The notes: generated by a model not told the origin, from the sequence alone. Positions 1 to 9,598 are shown, numbered from the stretch's first letter. The stretch: 64,000 nucleotides of DNA from Limnoglobus roseus (GCF_008254045.1 NZ_CP042425.1:9190163-9254162); one strand, 5' to 3'. A program made the numbers and translations.

Positions 1-1
1 T

Positions 2-64
2 GCGGAGGGTTGTCGCAAGGACGCCGCCCTGACGAAGCTGTTGGAGCGGAACCGCCCCGCTTGA
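2..64 (+). CDS. C-terminal tail of an upstream protein (partial)
   Basis: Frame 2 is open from the window edge to a TGA at 62-64 and gives about 20 residues ending KLLERNRPA. Third codon positions are mostly G or C, as in the neighbours. The fragment is too short to assign a family. It is the only support for a gene entering from the left, on the same strand as the sulfotransferase. Confidence 0.45.
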   Translation, partial: AEGCRKDAALTKLLERNRPA

Positions 65-72
65 GCCGGGTC

Positions 73-88
73 AACGGGCCGGCCCGTT
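73..88. other. 16-bp perfect palindrome downstream of the partial gene
   Basis: The sequence AACGGGCCGGCCCGTT is a perfect palindrome nine bases after the stop of the partial upstream gene. It could form a short GC-rich stem, but no T-run follows, so it is not a convincing intrinsic terminator. It may simply be a GC-rich coincidence. Confidence 0.3.
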
Positions 89-154
89 ATCACGAGCGTA
101 TGACAGGAGTATGCGACCGCGGGTCGCGGACTTCGCTCACCCAGGGCACCGCCC

Positions 155-1117
155 GTGGACCACCATCCCGACGCCCCGCACCTGCCCCGATTGGCCGGCA
201 TCCCGGTCGAGCCGGTGTTCATCACCGGCGCACACCGTAGCGGGACGACGCTCCTCTACTCGTTGCTCCTCGCGACGCACCGTTTCAACGGGGTTACCGC
301 GTACCACGTCCTCCGCTACCGCCAAATCCTCGCCCGCCACCTCGCCGGCGAGACCGCCCGGGCGAAGGGGGAACTCGCGGAACAGTTCCGGGCCGCCGGG
401 GTCTTCGACCGGGTCATCGACGGGGTACGGGTGACGCCGGACTTGCCGGAGGAGTACGGCTTCGTGATCGCCGACCCCGGCCCGCCGCGGTTGCGGCCCG
501 CGAACCTCAAGCGGTTCACCGCCTTGTGCCAGAAAGTGCAGTTCACCGGCGAAGCCGGCCGGCCGCTCTTGCTCAAGAACCCGTGGGACTTCGGCCGATC
601 GCAGTTCGCCAAGCAGCACTACCCGCGGTCGAAGTTCCTGTTCCTGCACCGCGACCCAGCGCGGACGCTGAACTCGCAGGTGAATGCCGGGCGGACAATG
701 CTGGCGGCACGGAACGCCTACCTCGCCATGCTCACCCCGCGGTACGGGCAACTGTTCCGCCGGCCGCTCGCGCTGCGCCCGGCCCGCTGGCTATTCGGGC
801 CGGGCCACGGCCTCGGAGCACGACTGCTGGCCCGCGGGTTGGTCACGGGCGTTCAGGCCGCGGCCCGCGACCGGGCCGCCCTGCCCCGTGGCGACTGCTT
901 CGACGTCCGGTACGAAGACCTGTGCGCCCGCCCGAACGAAACGCTGGCGGGGATTCTCGGCTGGCTCGGCCTCGACACAGTCGGCGTCCCCGACATGTCG
1001 GCCGTGATCGCTCCTCGCGGCGGGTCCTTGCTCCCCGAAGTCGAGCGCCTCCGGCCCGCGCTCACCGCCCGATTACACGATTACTACCGCGAGTTCGGCT
1101 ACGCGGCTGGCTCGTGA
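155..1117 (+). CDS. sulfotransferase family protein
   Basis: This 320-residue protein matches PAPS-dependent sulfotransferases, which move sulfate from 3'-phosphoadenosine 5'-phosphosulfate to a hydroxyl or amine. The 5'-phosphosulfate-binding P-loop (GAHRSGTTL) is at residues 25-33. A 3'-phosphate-binding segment (FLFLHRDPARTLNSQ) is near residue 161. The acceptor cannot be told; carbohydrate, lipid or protein tyrosine are all possible. Start is a GTG with no clear Shine-Dalgarno sequence, but the P-loop sits at the expected distance from the N-terminus. There is no signal peptide, so it is cytoplasmic or membrane-associated. The gene stands alone, convergent with the RlaP genes. Confidence 0.82.
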   Translation: MDHHPDAPHLPRLAGIPVEPVFITGAHRSGTTLLYSLLLATHRFNGVTAYHVLRYRQILARHLAGETARAKGELAEQFRAAGVFDRVIDGVRVTPDLPEEYGFVIADPGPPRLRPANLKRFTALCQKVQFTGEAGRPLLLKNPWDFGRSQFAKQHYPRSKFLFLHRDPARTLNSQVNAGRTMLAARNAYLAMLTPRYGQLFRRPLALRPARWLFGPGHGLGARLLARGLVTGVQAAARDRAALPRGDCFDVRYEDLCARPNETLAGILGWLGLDTVGVPDMSAVIAPRGGSLLPEVERLRPALTARLHDYYREFGYAAGS

Positions 1118-1449
1118 GACGGACCACCGAGCCGCACCTCGGCCATCGCGGGCGGCAAACGCGGGTGTGGAAGTTGCCCTGCCAGAACCTTCTCCCAGGA
1201 CACCGATGGTGGTCGTCAGCCACTCACCGTGACCGTCGCCCGGACACCACACCACACCGTCGATCGTCACTTCTATCGAGAAAAGAAGCCCTTTTGCGAT
1301 TCTCGCGAACTGGCATTCGGGTTGCGATATGGTCCACCAGAATCCGCGGTCGTGTTCTCGTCTCAGATCCCATTCAGTCTGGGCGGATGTTGAGTGGGGT
1401 TCGTCCGAGAACACGCCGCGGGTTTCTACTTCAACTCAGACCAATCGTC
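1118..1449. other. convergent intergenic region with an imperfect inverted repeat
   Basis: This 332-bp gap separates two genes that converge and has no credible reading frame. It is less GC-rich than its surroundings. An inverted repeat has arms at 1344-1360 and 1406-1421 (16 bp matching, one extra base in the left arm) around a 45-base loop. It has no T-run. It may be a weak bidirectional terminator or part of an RNA structure. Confidence 0.35.
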
Positions 1450-2232
1450 TCAAATCCCGATCGAATCCTTAGCCTCGCCTAATCGCAACTCCACCAGCAA
1501 TCGGTCCAGCGCCACGAACGGCCCCGTCTCCGGCAACGAACTCTCTGCGTGAGCCGCTTCCAAGTCTGCTTCCAGCCGGTCCAACTCCCACTTGTGGAAG
1601 TCAAGATCGACGGCCGTGAGCGTTCCGAACTCGGCCGACTGCTTGCGGGCGATCAACTCCGGCACGAACGGCAGTCGGAAAACCTCGTTCAGCGTCGGCA
1701 GGTGAGCGATCACCTCGCCGGTGCGCATCAGGTGGATGCCGGTCAGCACCGTGCGGTAGGCGTATAGCAGCGTCTTCACCTTCTTCGGGTCGTCCTTCTC
1801 GAACTGCTTCCGCTGCGACTGGTAGAAGCCGCGGTAGTGGTGAACGCTCGCCCGACACGCCGCCTTCGCCGCAATCGGCCGCAGTTGCGCGAGCAACGCT
1901 TCACCGCCCGCAACCAGCGGCGAGAAGACGGCCTCCAGCGCGTTGCCGTTCCCCTTCGCCAAGAGTGCGAACAACTTCGCCGCCTCGTGCGCGACGAAGT
2001 CGACTTCCCGCCCGGCGAACACCTCCGTCTTCTCGTGCGTGTCTGCCGGCCGCGAAAGGCCGAGGAGGTCGCGCGTCGGCGTGAGGAACGCGCCGCGGAC
2101 GTCCACGTCGGAATCGACCGACGGGAAGCCGTACAGGTGTGCGCCGCTGATCGTCCAGAACAGGGCGTGCGGCCGGCGTTCGTCGGCCCATGCTGCGAGG
2201 GCTGGCAAGTCGAGGTCGTGCTTGATCGTCAT
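1450..2232 (-). CDS. RlaP-type predicted nucleotidyltransferase (second of a pair)
   Basis: This 260-residue protein belongs to the polymerase-beta-fold nucleotidyltransferases (RlaP, Pfam PF10127 type) that family literature links to RNA repair and RNA-ligase systems. The active-site signature is at residues 30-47: GAHLYGF, then DSDVDVRG, carrying the acidic metal ligands. The ATG at 2232 overlaps the upstream gene's stop by 4 bp (ATGA), which fixes the start; an open frame upstream of it is only a shadow of that gene. The C-terminal half is predicted alpha-helical, as usual in the family. Its neighbour is a diverged paralogue, so the two may form a heteromer. Substrate unknown. Confidence 0.8.
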   Translation of the reverse strand: MTIKHDLDLPALAAWADERRPHALFWTISGAHLYGFPSVDSDVDVRGAFLTPTRDLLGLSRPADTHEKTEVFAGREVDFVAHEAAKLFALLAKGNGNALEAVFSPLVAGGEALLAQLRPIAAKAACRASVHHYRGFYQSQRKQFEKDDPKKVKTLLYAYRTVLTGIHLMRTGEVIAHLPTLNEVFRLPFVPELIARKQSAEFGTLTAVDLDFHKWELDRLEADLEAAHAESSLPETGPFVALDRLLVELRLGEAKDSIGI

Positions 2233-3158
2233 TGGGTCGCTCGCTTTCGCCGGGCCGCGATCAGGAAGCGGTTCACTCGCTCCGTGTCGGGCTTCTCCGG
2301 CAGTTGGGTGGTCTCGTAGGCCGCCTGGAACTCGCGGTCGAGTTCCAGCGCCCGCTTCTGCACGTCCGCGAAACTCCACGACCCGGAGCGGATCGAGAGC
2401 AACTCCTCGCGGTGTTCGCCCACGTCCACGCGGATGTCGCCGTGCCGCAGGGCGTGGATGCCGCTGTGCAACAGGCGGATCAGGTGCATCGCGTGCTTGG
2501 CCTTGAAGGTGCCGGCCGCGTCGTGCCGTTTCTTCATCAGCCGGAACTGGGACAACACGTACCCGGAGTAGGTTCGGTACAGGTGCCGCGACAGGAAGCA
2601 CGGCCGCAGGTCGCGGAGTTCTTGTCCCGTCTCGTCCAGGTGCAGCACGACCGGCGACCAGAGCGTTTCGAGCAGGTTCGGGTTCACTTGGAGGGCCAAC
2701 CGCAGGAATTTCTCGATCTCCCAGTGGACTTCCTCGACGCCATCGGCGAACGACTCGGCTTGTTCCGGCGGCTTCACCAGCGACCAGTTCCAGTCGGCCG
2801 GCGGCAGGTAGACGCCGCGACGGTCTTCGTCCGACGAATCGGTCGAGAGGCCGAATGCCCGCGAGCCGACGAGCACCTGATAGATGACGAACGGCCGCAC
2901 GTCGGGGCCGGGCGTGGCGGATTCTTCCACCGAATGATCGGCCCGGCGGACGAGCAATTCGCCGAACTTCACGCGAAGCTCTTGGCCGTCGAGGAACCGC
3001 ACGAGGTACGCCCGGCTGTTGTCCGTCGGCGACTCGACGACCTCGCCGACACTGCCCTTCGGCTTCATCGCGTTCGCGCCGGGGATGACGTGCGGGAACC
3101 GCAGCACGACCTGCGTGCCGACGGAGATGATGAAGGTCGAGAGGGTGTCGTCGGTCAT
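2229..3158 (-). CDS. RlaP-type predicted nucleotidyltransferase with N-terminal extension
   Basis: This 309-residue protein is a paralogue of the next gene. Residues 1-75 form a small beta-rich extension (KPKGSVGEV then YLVRFLDGQELRVKFGELL) that resembles an SH3/KOW-like barrel; this is an inference. The nucleotidyltransferase signature follows at 98-116 (VGSRAFGLS, then DSSDEDRRG). The family is linked to RNA end repair, but no RtcB, RNA ligase or Rtc cyclase is visible here, so the substrate is unknown. The gene starts 9 bp after the ABC permease gene and overlaps its downstream paralogue by 4 bp, so all three are probably co-transcribed. Confidence 0.8.
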   Translation of the reverse strand: MTDDTLSTFIISVGTQVVLRFPHVIPGANAMKPKGSVGEVVESPTDNSRAYLVRFLDGQELRVKFGELLVRRADHSVEESATPGPDVRPFVIYQVLVGSRAFGLSTDSSDEDRRGVYLPPADWNWSLVKPPEQAESFADGVEEVHWEIEKFLRLALQVNPNLLETLWSPVVLHLDETGQELRDLRPCFLSRHLYRTYSGYVLSQFRLMKKRHDAAGTFKAKHAMHLIRLLHSGIHALRHGDIRVDVGEHREELLSIRSGSWSFADVQKRALELDREFQAAYETTQLPEKPDTERVNRFLIAARRKRATQ

Positions 3159-3167
3159 CGGTCGGTC

Positions 3168-4757
3168 CTAAATCTCACGGGCCAGGTACACGATCAGCCC
3201 CGTCACCGCCACTTGCACGAGGCACATCGCGGCGACGGTCGCCTCGGTGCCGTAGTGCATCTGGTTGAACAGGTCGAGGACGTACACCGTCAGGTGTGGC
3301 GGCACAACGAGCTTGCTCGCGCTCACTTCGCCGAGGCTCAGCACCGCAACCGCGACGGCGGCCGCACCGAAGGCACTTCGGGTCAACGGCCAGCCGACGT
3401 ACCGCCACGGGCGGACGCCGTCTAGCTTCGCGGTCTCGTGGAGTTCCTTCGGGATGACACGCACGGCCGGGTAAAGGATCGCGACGGCCACCGGGAAAAA
3501 GCGGATCGCACACGCCCACACGCCCGGCAGCGGCGACGGCTGGTCGTACAACGCCGACCGCACCGGCGGGAAGTCGAGCGACAGGCCGAGCGAGTTCAGG
3601 ACGCATTCTTCGAGCGTCAGCAGGTGCCCGATCAGTTCCTTCAAGCCCAGACCGATCAGAGGTCCCGGCGTGAGGGCGAGCGTCACGGCGGCGGCGATCA
3701 CGCGCGTCGGCCGTTCGCGGTTCGCCCAGCAGAACCACGCGGCCAAGCTCGCCGTGAGCAGGCCGGTGAGTGCCGACGATAGTGCGCCCGACGCGATGCT
3801 GACACCGGAGAGCGTGACGGTGCGCTCGACCTGCGTGCCGAGGTTGCCGAGGCTCCAACCGCCGGCCGTGGTGCCGGCCTTCCAGAGCAGGGCCGCGAGC
3901 GGGAGCAGGGCCGTCACGGCGGTCGCGATCCAGGCTAACGCCGCGGGCAACCACCGTCGGCGGAAGGCGAGCGGACGGCCCACGGCGGCGACCGATTCGG
4001 TCGGGAAGAATCGCGTCACCAGGGGTTTCGAAAGGAGGACGGCCACGCGGCACGCCGCGAGCCACACGGGGAGGGTGACGGCCACCGCCGCCGCAACGCC
4101 GGCCGGGAAGCCGACGAGTTGCGTGTAGACTTCCTCCGCGAAGGTCCGCACCATCATTGGGTCGGTGACGGCGATCTCCGTCGCCGTCTGCGCGACCACG
4201 AACCCCGCCGACGCCGCCACGGCCAACGCCACCCGTGGTAACAACACGTGGCGGAACAGTCGCGTCGGCCCGCCGGTCATGGTCGCCTCGTCTTCGAGGT
4301 CGCGGTCGGTGTGCCGCAGCCCGGCGGCCACGATCCACGCGACCCACGGCACGGCCGCCATCCCGTGGACCCACGCGGCCGGCAGCAAACCCTGGTTCCA
4401 CGGCCGCCATGCGACTTCGCCCGGTTCAAGCGTCAGCGGCGGCAGCCACGAGCCGAGCACGATCTGCCACGCCACGGCGTACACCGGCAGCGGCACGAAG
4501 AGCGCGAGTAACAGCACGCCGCGCACGAACCGCCGGCCGGGAAACGGAACGCGCTCCGTCGCAACGCCGAGCAGCGTGCCAAGCGGCACTGCGATCAGCA
4601 CCGCGGCTAGCGCGAGCAGGGCCGTGTTCGCCAGCAGCAACATCACGCGGTCGGCTTCCCGCCAAGACTGCCACGCGGTCGGTGTGCGCACGACTTCGCC
4701 CACCACGCACGCGAGCGGCCCGAGGAAGACGAACGCGAACACGAGCCGCAGGACCAT
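3168..4757 (-). CDS. ABC transporter permease, Fbp/iron(III)-type fused dimer
   Basis: This 529-residue integral membrane protein has two binding-protein-dependent permease halves in tandem, each with about six hydrophobic segments, as in the FbpB/SfuB iron(III) and ThiP families. EAA-loop-like segments lie after DLEDEATMTGG in the first half and KELHETAKLDGVRPWRYVGWPL in the second. No ATPase or periplasmic binding protein gene is adjacent, which is unusual for this importer class; partners must be encoded elsewhere. It is the first gene of a minus-strand run with the two RlaP genes, just downstream of a terminator. The iron-versus-other-anion choice is not settled. Confidence 0.8.
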   Translation of the reverse strand: MVLRLVFAFVFLGPLACVVGEVVRTPTAWQSWREADRVMLLLANTALLALAAVLIAVPLGTLLGVATERVPFPGRRFVRGVLLLALFVPLPVYAVAWQIVLGSWLPPLTLEPGEVAWRPWNQGLLPAAWVHGMAAVPWVAWIVAAGLRHTDRDLEDEATMTGGPTRLFRHVLLPRVALAVAASAGFVVAQTATEIAVTDPMMVRTFAEEVYTQLVGFPAGVAAAVAVTLPVWLAACRVAVLLSKPLVTRFFPTESVAAVGRPLAFRRRWLPAALAWIATAVTALLPLAALLWKAGTTAGGWSLGNLGTQVERTVTLSGVSIASGALSSALTGLLTASLAAWFCWANRERPTRVIAAAVTLALTPGPLIGLGLKELIGHLLTLEECVLNSLGLSLDFPPVRSALYDQPSPLPGVWACAIRFFPVAVAILYPAVRVIPKELHETAKLDGVRPWRYVGWPLTRSAFGAAAVAVAVLSLGEVSASKLVVPPHLTVYVLDLFNQMHYGTEATVAAMCLVQVAVTGLIVYLAREI

Positions 4758-4774
4758 TGCCCACCACCAGAACG

Positions 4775-4806
4775 AAAAAAGCCCAGCCGCGGTCGCGGCT
4801 GGGCTT
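4775..4806 (-). terminator. rho-independent terminator of the Gfo/Idh/MocA gene
   Basis: An 11-bp perfect stem (4780-4790 with 4795-4805) closes a four-base loop. On the minus strand it is followed by six T residues. It lies just past the stop of the oxidoreductase gene and before the start of the ABC permease gene. Confidence 0.88.
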
Positions 4807-4826
4807 CGGCTGTCACCGCGGGGTGA

Positions 4827-6278
4827 TTACGCCTTCTTGCCTTCGAGCATGTCCCAGCCCTTGCGGTACTCGTACTTGATGTACTGAGCCGCGTCCGGGT
4901 TGCCCTTGCACTCCAGCGTTTCCGGGTTGAAGTCGAACTCCTTGCCGGTGCGGATCGCCACGTTACCGAGGACGAACGCCCCGGCGAGGTACGCGGCGAT
5001 CTCGAAGTTCGAGAACGCCAGTTCCGGCTTGCCAGCCTTGATGGCCTCGACCCACTCGTTCTTCTGGCCCTGGTCGCCCTTGCCGTTCACGGCCAGCTTC
5101 TCCGGCTTCGTGCCGCTGTTCGTGCTCGTCACTGGCGACCCGTCGAGCGTGCCGAAGTACACGGTCGCGCCGTAGTCGTCCGGCGAATACGCGAACCCCT
5201 TCGAACCGATGACCAAGCTGCCGCTGTTGACCAGGGCCTTGTTCGTCTTCGGGTTGGTGTCGATGGCCAGACACTTCTTCACCCACTCGTCCGACGGGGT
5301 GAGCTTCTTGCCTTCCTTCGTCTTCCCTTCGTACCAGTGGGCCGTCACCGGCGGCAGGTCGCCGCGGGCCGGGAACTGGAAAGTGACGTGGGCCGAACTC
5401 GGGCACGTCTCCGGGTTCACGTCGGTGGCCGTGGCCGAGACGTGCGAAGGCATTTGCAGCTTCAGCGCGCGGAAGGCCATGTTGGCCGTGTGACAGGCCA
5501 TGTCGCCGATCGCACCCGTACCGAACGTCCACCAGCCGCGCCAGTTGAAGTCGTGGTAGCAGCCCCGCTTGCCCTTGTTCGGGCCGTGGGCGTAGGGGCG
5601 TTCCGGGGCTGGCCCGAGGTACGATTGCCAGTCGAGGTATTCCGGCACCGGGGCGTCCGGGTAGCGGGCCGTCACGACCGGGGCCTGCGGCCACACCGGG
5701 CGGTTCGTCCAGACGTGGATTTCCTTCACCTCGCCGATCTTGCCTTCTTGAATGAGTTCGACCGCCCGGCGGAGGCCGCTCTCCGTGGACCCCTGGTTGC
5801 CCATCTGGGTGCAGACGCCGGTCTGCTTGGCGATCTTCCGCAGCAGGTCGTTCTCGAACACGGTGCGGGCGAGCGGCTTCTGGACGTAGACGTGCTTCTT
5901 CTCCCGCATGGCCATCGCCGCCGGCAGGGCGTGCATGTGGTCCGGCGTGCTGATGGTGAAGGCGTCGACCGTCTTCATCAGTTCGGCGTCGTCGAACAGC
6001 TTGCGGAAGTCGGACACGCCCTTCGCCTTCGGCCACTTCTTGAGTTTCGCGCCGAGGTTGTCCTTGTCCACGTCACACAGGCCGACGACTTCCATCAGGT
6101 TCGCGGCCTGATCGATGTCGCTGGAACCCTTGCCGCCGACGCCGATGCCGGCGACGTGGAGCTTGTCGTTGGCCCCGTACACCTTGCTGACCGAGATGGC
6201 CGGGGCGGTGAACAGGTACCCGAGGCTACCGGCCGTGCCGAGTTGCACGAACCGGCGACGGTTCATTCGCGTGCTCAT
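4827..6278 (-). CDS. Tat-exported Gfo/Idh/MocA family oxidoreductase
   Basis: This 483-residue protein begins with a twin-arginine signal (RRRFVQLG, residues 7-14) and a hydrophobic stretch, so it is probably exported folded with its cofactor. The nucleotide-binding loop GIGVGGKG is at 44-51. The usual EKP sugar-binding motif reads QKP at 133-135, keeping the catalytic-type Lys. Members oxidise or reduce sugars and polyols with NAD(P) or act through a transient keto step; the substrate here is unknown. Such exported members are greatly expanded in planctomycetes. The gene is monocistronic with its own terminator. ATG at 6278 has an AGGAA upstream. Confidence 0.88.
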   Translation of the reverse strand: MSTRMNRRRFVQLGTAGSLGYLFTAPAISVSKVYGANDKLHVAGIGVGGKGSSDIDQAANLMEVVGLCDVDKDNLGAKLKKWPKAKGVSDFRKLFDDAELMKTVDAFTISTPDHMHALPAAMAMREKKHVYVQKPLARTVFENDLLRKIAKQTGVCTQMGNQGSTESGLRRAVELIQEGKIGEVKEIHVWTNRPVWPQAPVVTARYPDAPVPEYLDWQSYLGPAPERPYAHGPNKGKRGCYHDFNWRGWWTFGTGAIGDMACHTANMAFRALKLQMPSHVSATATDVNPETCPSSAHVTFQFPARGDLPPVTAHWYEGKTKEGKKLTPSDEWVKKCLAIDTNPKTNKALVNSGSLVIGSKGFAYSPDDYGATVYFGTLDGSPVTSTNSGTKPEKLAVNGKGDQGQKNEWVEAIKAGKPELAFSNFEIAAYLAGAFVLGNVAIRTGKEFDFNPETLECKGNPDAAQYIKYEYRKGWDMLEGKKA

Positions 6279-6532
6279 GGAGACGAGTTCCTAAAAGAGA
6301 GGAGAAAAGTCCAAAGGGTAGGCACCAGCAGGCCGCCGGTGTGTTCACAGTGTAGCCGGCCCGCCGGCGGGGGCAACGGGGGGTACTAAATCATCCCCGA
6401 CTCGCCGCACGTATCATCCTGGAAGGGGTCCGTTCGAGCAGCACGCGGATTCGCTCCGTCGAAGTGATCGGCCGACGCAATCTCGGTTTTGGCCCCGCCG
6501 GGGCAGAAGACACCAAGGAGCAACTGATGTCG

Positions 6533-7516
6533 TCACGCCGCCTGTCGCCGGGCTTCGCCGGCCGTCGCACGGAGCTCGTCCACGCTCACCGTGGCCGTGC
6601 CGACCTTACCGACGACCACGGCCGCGGCCGCGCTCGCGAGGCGGCACGCCGTTTCGAGAGAACCGCCGACCGCGAGGGCGAGCGTCAGAGTACTCGCGAC
6701 CGTGTCGCCGGCCCCGGTCACGTCGTAGACTTCGCGTGCCTGTGTGGGGATGTGGACCATCGGCCGGTGCCGCTCGAAGAGCGACATGCCGGCCGAACCC
6801 TGCGTGATAAGGATTGACGTGTCGAGTTGCTCGCCCAGGTCGCGGCCGGCGGTTCGCACGCTCTCGGCGTCGCGGAGGTCGCGGTTCAGCACCTTCGCGG
6901 CTTCCAGTTGGTTCGGCTTCACCACCGTCGCGCCGCGGTACTTCGCGTAATCGACGCCCTTCGGATCGACGACCACCGGCAGTCGCGCCTCGCGGCACTT
7001 CGCGATCAGTTCCCCGACGAACCGCGGCGTGATAACGCCCTTGCCGTAGTCGGACACCACGCACCCGCGCACGCCCGGCAGCACGGCGTCGATGCGCGCC
7101 AGCAAAGCGTCTTCCAGGTCGCGTTCGATAGCCCCCGGCTTCTCGTGGTCCACGCGGAGCATCTGCTGGCTGTGGGCGATGACCCGCGTCTTCGTCGTCG
7201 TCGGCCGACGGCTGTCGCGGACCACCGGGCCGACGTCCACGCCGGTGTCGCGGAGCAAGTCGCACACGGTCTCACCGTTCGCATCGTCCCCCACCAACCC
7301 CGCGAGGAACGGCGTGCCGCCAAGAGCGGCGACGTTCGCGGCCGTGTTCGCGGCCCCGCCGGCCACGAAGGTTCGCTTCTGCACTTCGACGACCGGCACC
7401 GGCGCTTCCGGCGAGATGCGGGTGACGCTGCCCCAGACGAACTCGTCGAGCATCAGGTCGCCGACGACCAGCACCGGGCAGCCGCGGAAGCGAGAGAGCA
7501 GTTCAGCCGGCGTCAC
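6533..7516 (-). CDS. hldE1: D-glycero-beta-D-manno-heptose-7-phosphate kinase (HldE kinase domain as a separate protein)
   Basis: This 327-residue PfkB/ribokinase-fold enzyme phosphorylates heptose 7-phosphate at C1 in ADP-heptose synthesis for LPS inner core. It shows the N-terminal AGGAANTAANVAALGG sugar-binding segment, the ILITQGSAG strand and the C-terminal anion-hole/catalytic motif DVTGAGDT near 265-272. It corresponds to the N-terminal half of the bifunctional enterobacterial HldE. The GTG start at 7516 overlaps the gmhB stop by 4 bp (GTGA), so the longer open frame upstream is spurious. It is the last gene of the heptose operon. Confidence 0.9.
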   Translation of the reverse strand: MTPAELLSRFRGCPVLVVGDLMLDEFVWGSVTRISPEAPVPVVEVQKRTFVAGGAANTAANVAALGGTPFLAGLVGDDANGETVCDLLRDTGVDVGPVVRDSRRPTTTKTRVIAHSQQMLRVDHEKPGAIERDLEDALLARIDAVLPGVRGCVVSDYGKGVITPRFVGELIAKCREARLPVVVDPKGVDYAKYRGATVVKPNQLEAAKVLNRDLRDAESVRTAGRDLGEQLDTSILITQGSAGMSLFERHRPMVHIPTQAREVYDVTGAGDTVASTLTLALAVGGSLETACRLASAAAAVVVGKVGTATVSVDELRATAGEARRQAA

Positions 7517-8007
7517 GCGAAGTCTCCGAGTGCGTGCAGAATTTCGGGCCAGCCCGTGTCCGGGCGGAGGAGGAAAGCCGTGGCCTCGAAGGCCCGTCCC
7601 GCCTCCACGTCCGACGGCTTGTCGCCGATCATTACGGCCGGGCGGCCGACCATGTCGAGCGACTCGGCAGCATGTTTCAGCAACCCGGTCCGCGGCTTGC
7701 GGCAGTCGCAGCCGTCGTCGGGGCCGTGCGGGCAGTAGAAGCACGGCAACCGCACGCCGGATTCCGCCGCGAAGAGCTCGACGAACCGCTCGTGAACGGC
7801 GACCGCTTGTTCCGGCGAAATCTTCCCGCGGGCGAGGCCCGACTGATTGCTGACCACGGCCGGCACGAACCCGCGGCCGACGAGTTCGCGAACCGCGGTC
7901 GCCGCGTTCGGGATCAACCGCACGGCCGCAGGGTCGTTCGGGTAGCCGGTGTCCTCGATGAGCGTGCCGTCGCGGTCGAGCAGGAGCAGCACGCCGTCAC
8001 GCGGCAC
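7513..8007 (-). CDS. gmhB: D-glycero-D-manno-heptose-1,7-bisphosphate 7-phosphatase
   Basis: This 164-residue HAD phosphatase removes the 7-phosphate from heptose 1,7-bisphosphate, the step between the two HldE activities. The catalytic DRDGT motif is at 11-15, SNQSG at 53-57 and the IGDKPSD metal-binding motif in the C-terminal third. A zinc-binding loop with Cys89, Cys92, His94, Cys100 and Cys102 (CxxCPH then CDCRKP) is the hallmark of GmhB. It sits between the two hldE halves, overlapping the upstream gene by 11 bp and the downstream one by 4 bp, so translation is probably coupled. Confidence 0.92.
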   Translation of the reverse strand: MPRDGVLLLLDRDGTLIEDTGYPNDPAAVRLIPNAATAVRELVGRGFVPAVVSNQSGLARGKISPEQAVAVHERFVELFAAESGVRLPCFYCPHGPDDGCDCRKPRTGLLKHAAESLDMVGRPAVMIGDKPSDVEAGRAFEATAFLLRPDTGWPEILHALGDFA

Positions 8008-8506
8008 GGTTGATTCTCGCGATCAGGTCCGTCGTCGAGACGCCGGCCACCAACGGCAGGTACGCGATCTTCCCGCCGTAGCCTTCGACGATCGCTCGTT
8101 CCGGCACCGGCCGACCGTGCGGTGGGGCGTACTCGGCCCCCTTGCAGTGAACGTCCGGTTGCAGTTTCGCGAGGGCCGCTTCCGGCGTCGGCTCGTCGAA
8201 CACGACGACGAAGTCCACGCACTCGACGGCTGCCAGCATTTCGGCCCGCTCGCCTTGCGACAGGATCGGCCTGAGTGGCCCTTTGTTCCCCTTCACCGAG
8301 GCGTCAGAGTTCAGCCCGACGATGAGGAGGTCGCCGAGTTGTCGGGCCGACGCCAGACTCGACAGGTGGCCGGGGTGCAGGAGGTCGAAGCAACCGTTCG
8401 TCCAGACGACGGTGCGACCGGTTTGGCGGAACTGCTCGCGGACGGTCAGCAGCGTCGGCCAATCGACGATCTTCTCGCGGGGCTTCCACGTGGGCATGTG
8501 CGGCAT
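7997..8506 (-). CDS. hldE2: D-glycero-beta-D-manno-heptose 1-phosphate adenylyltransferase (HldE C-terminal domain as a separate protein)
   Basis: This enzyme of about 169 residues is a cytidylyltransferase-fold nucleotidyltransferase that makes ADP-heptose from heptose 1-phosphate and ATP. The HPGH nucleotide-binding motif is at 44-47 within TNGCFDLLHPGHL, and GLNSDASVKGNKGPLRP follows, with the C-terminal VSTTDLIARI. It corresponds to the C-terminal half of E. coli HldE. The start is uncertain: ATG at 8506, ATG at 8497 or an alternative codon at 8542 all keep the domain. It is the first gene of the heptose operon, so an early precursor such as sedoheptulose phosphate must be isomerised by GmhA encoded elsewhere. 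Confidence 0.88.
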   Translation of the reverse strand: MPHMPTWKPREKIVDWPTLLTVREQFRQTGRTVVWTNGCFDLLHPGHLSSLASARQLGDLLIVGLNSDASVKGNKGPLRPILSQGERAEMLAAVECVDFVVVFDEPTPEAALAKLQPDVHCKGAEYAPPHGRPVPERAIVEGYGGKIAYLPLVAGVSTTDLIARINRAA

Positions 8507-8569
8507 CCTGGGTGCGGCGTGTCCGTCCGATAGGAGTACCACGCGGGGGAAATGGGGTGCAAGGCGAAC

Positions 8570-9598
<1,029 letters not shown>

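Noticed and set aside
5337..6389. Long plus-strand frame opposite the Gfo/Idh/MocA gene
   Set aside because: It is the antisense shadow of a well-supported gene; no family pattern, no signal and an Arg/His/Val-rich composition.
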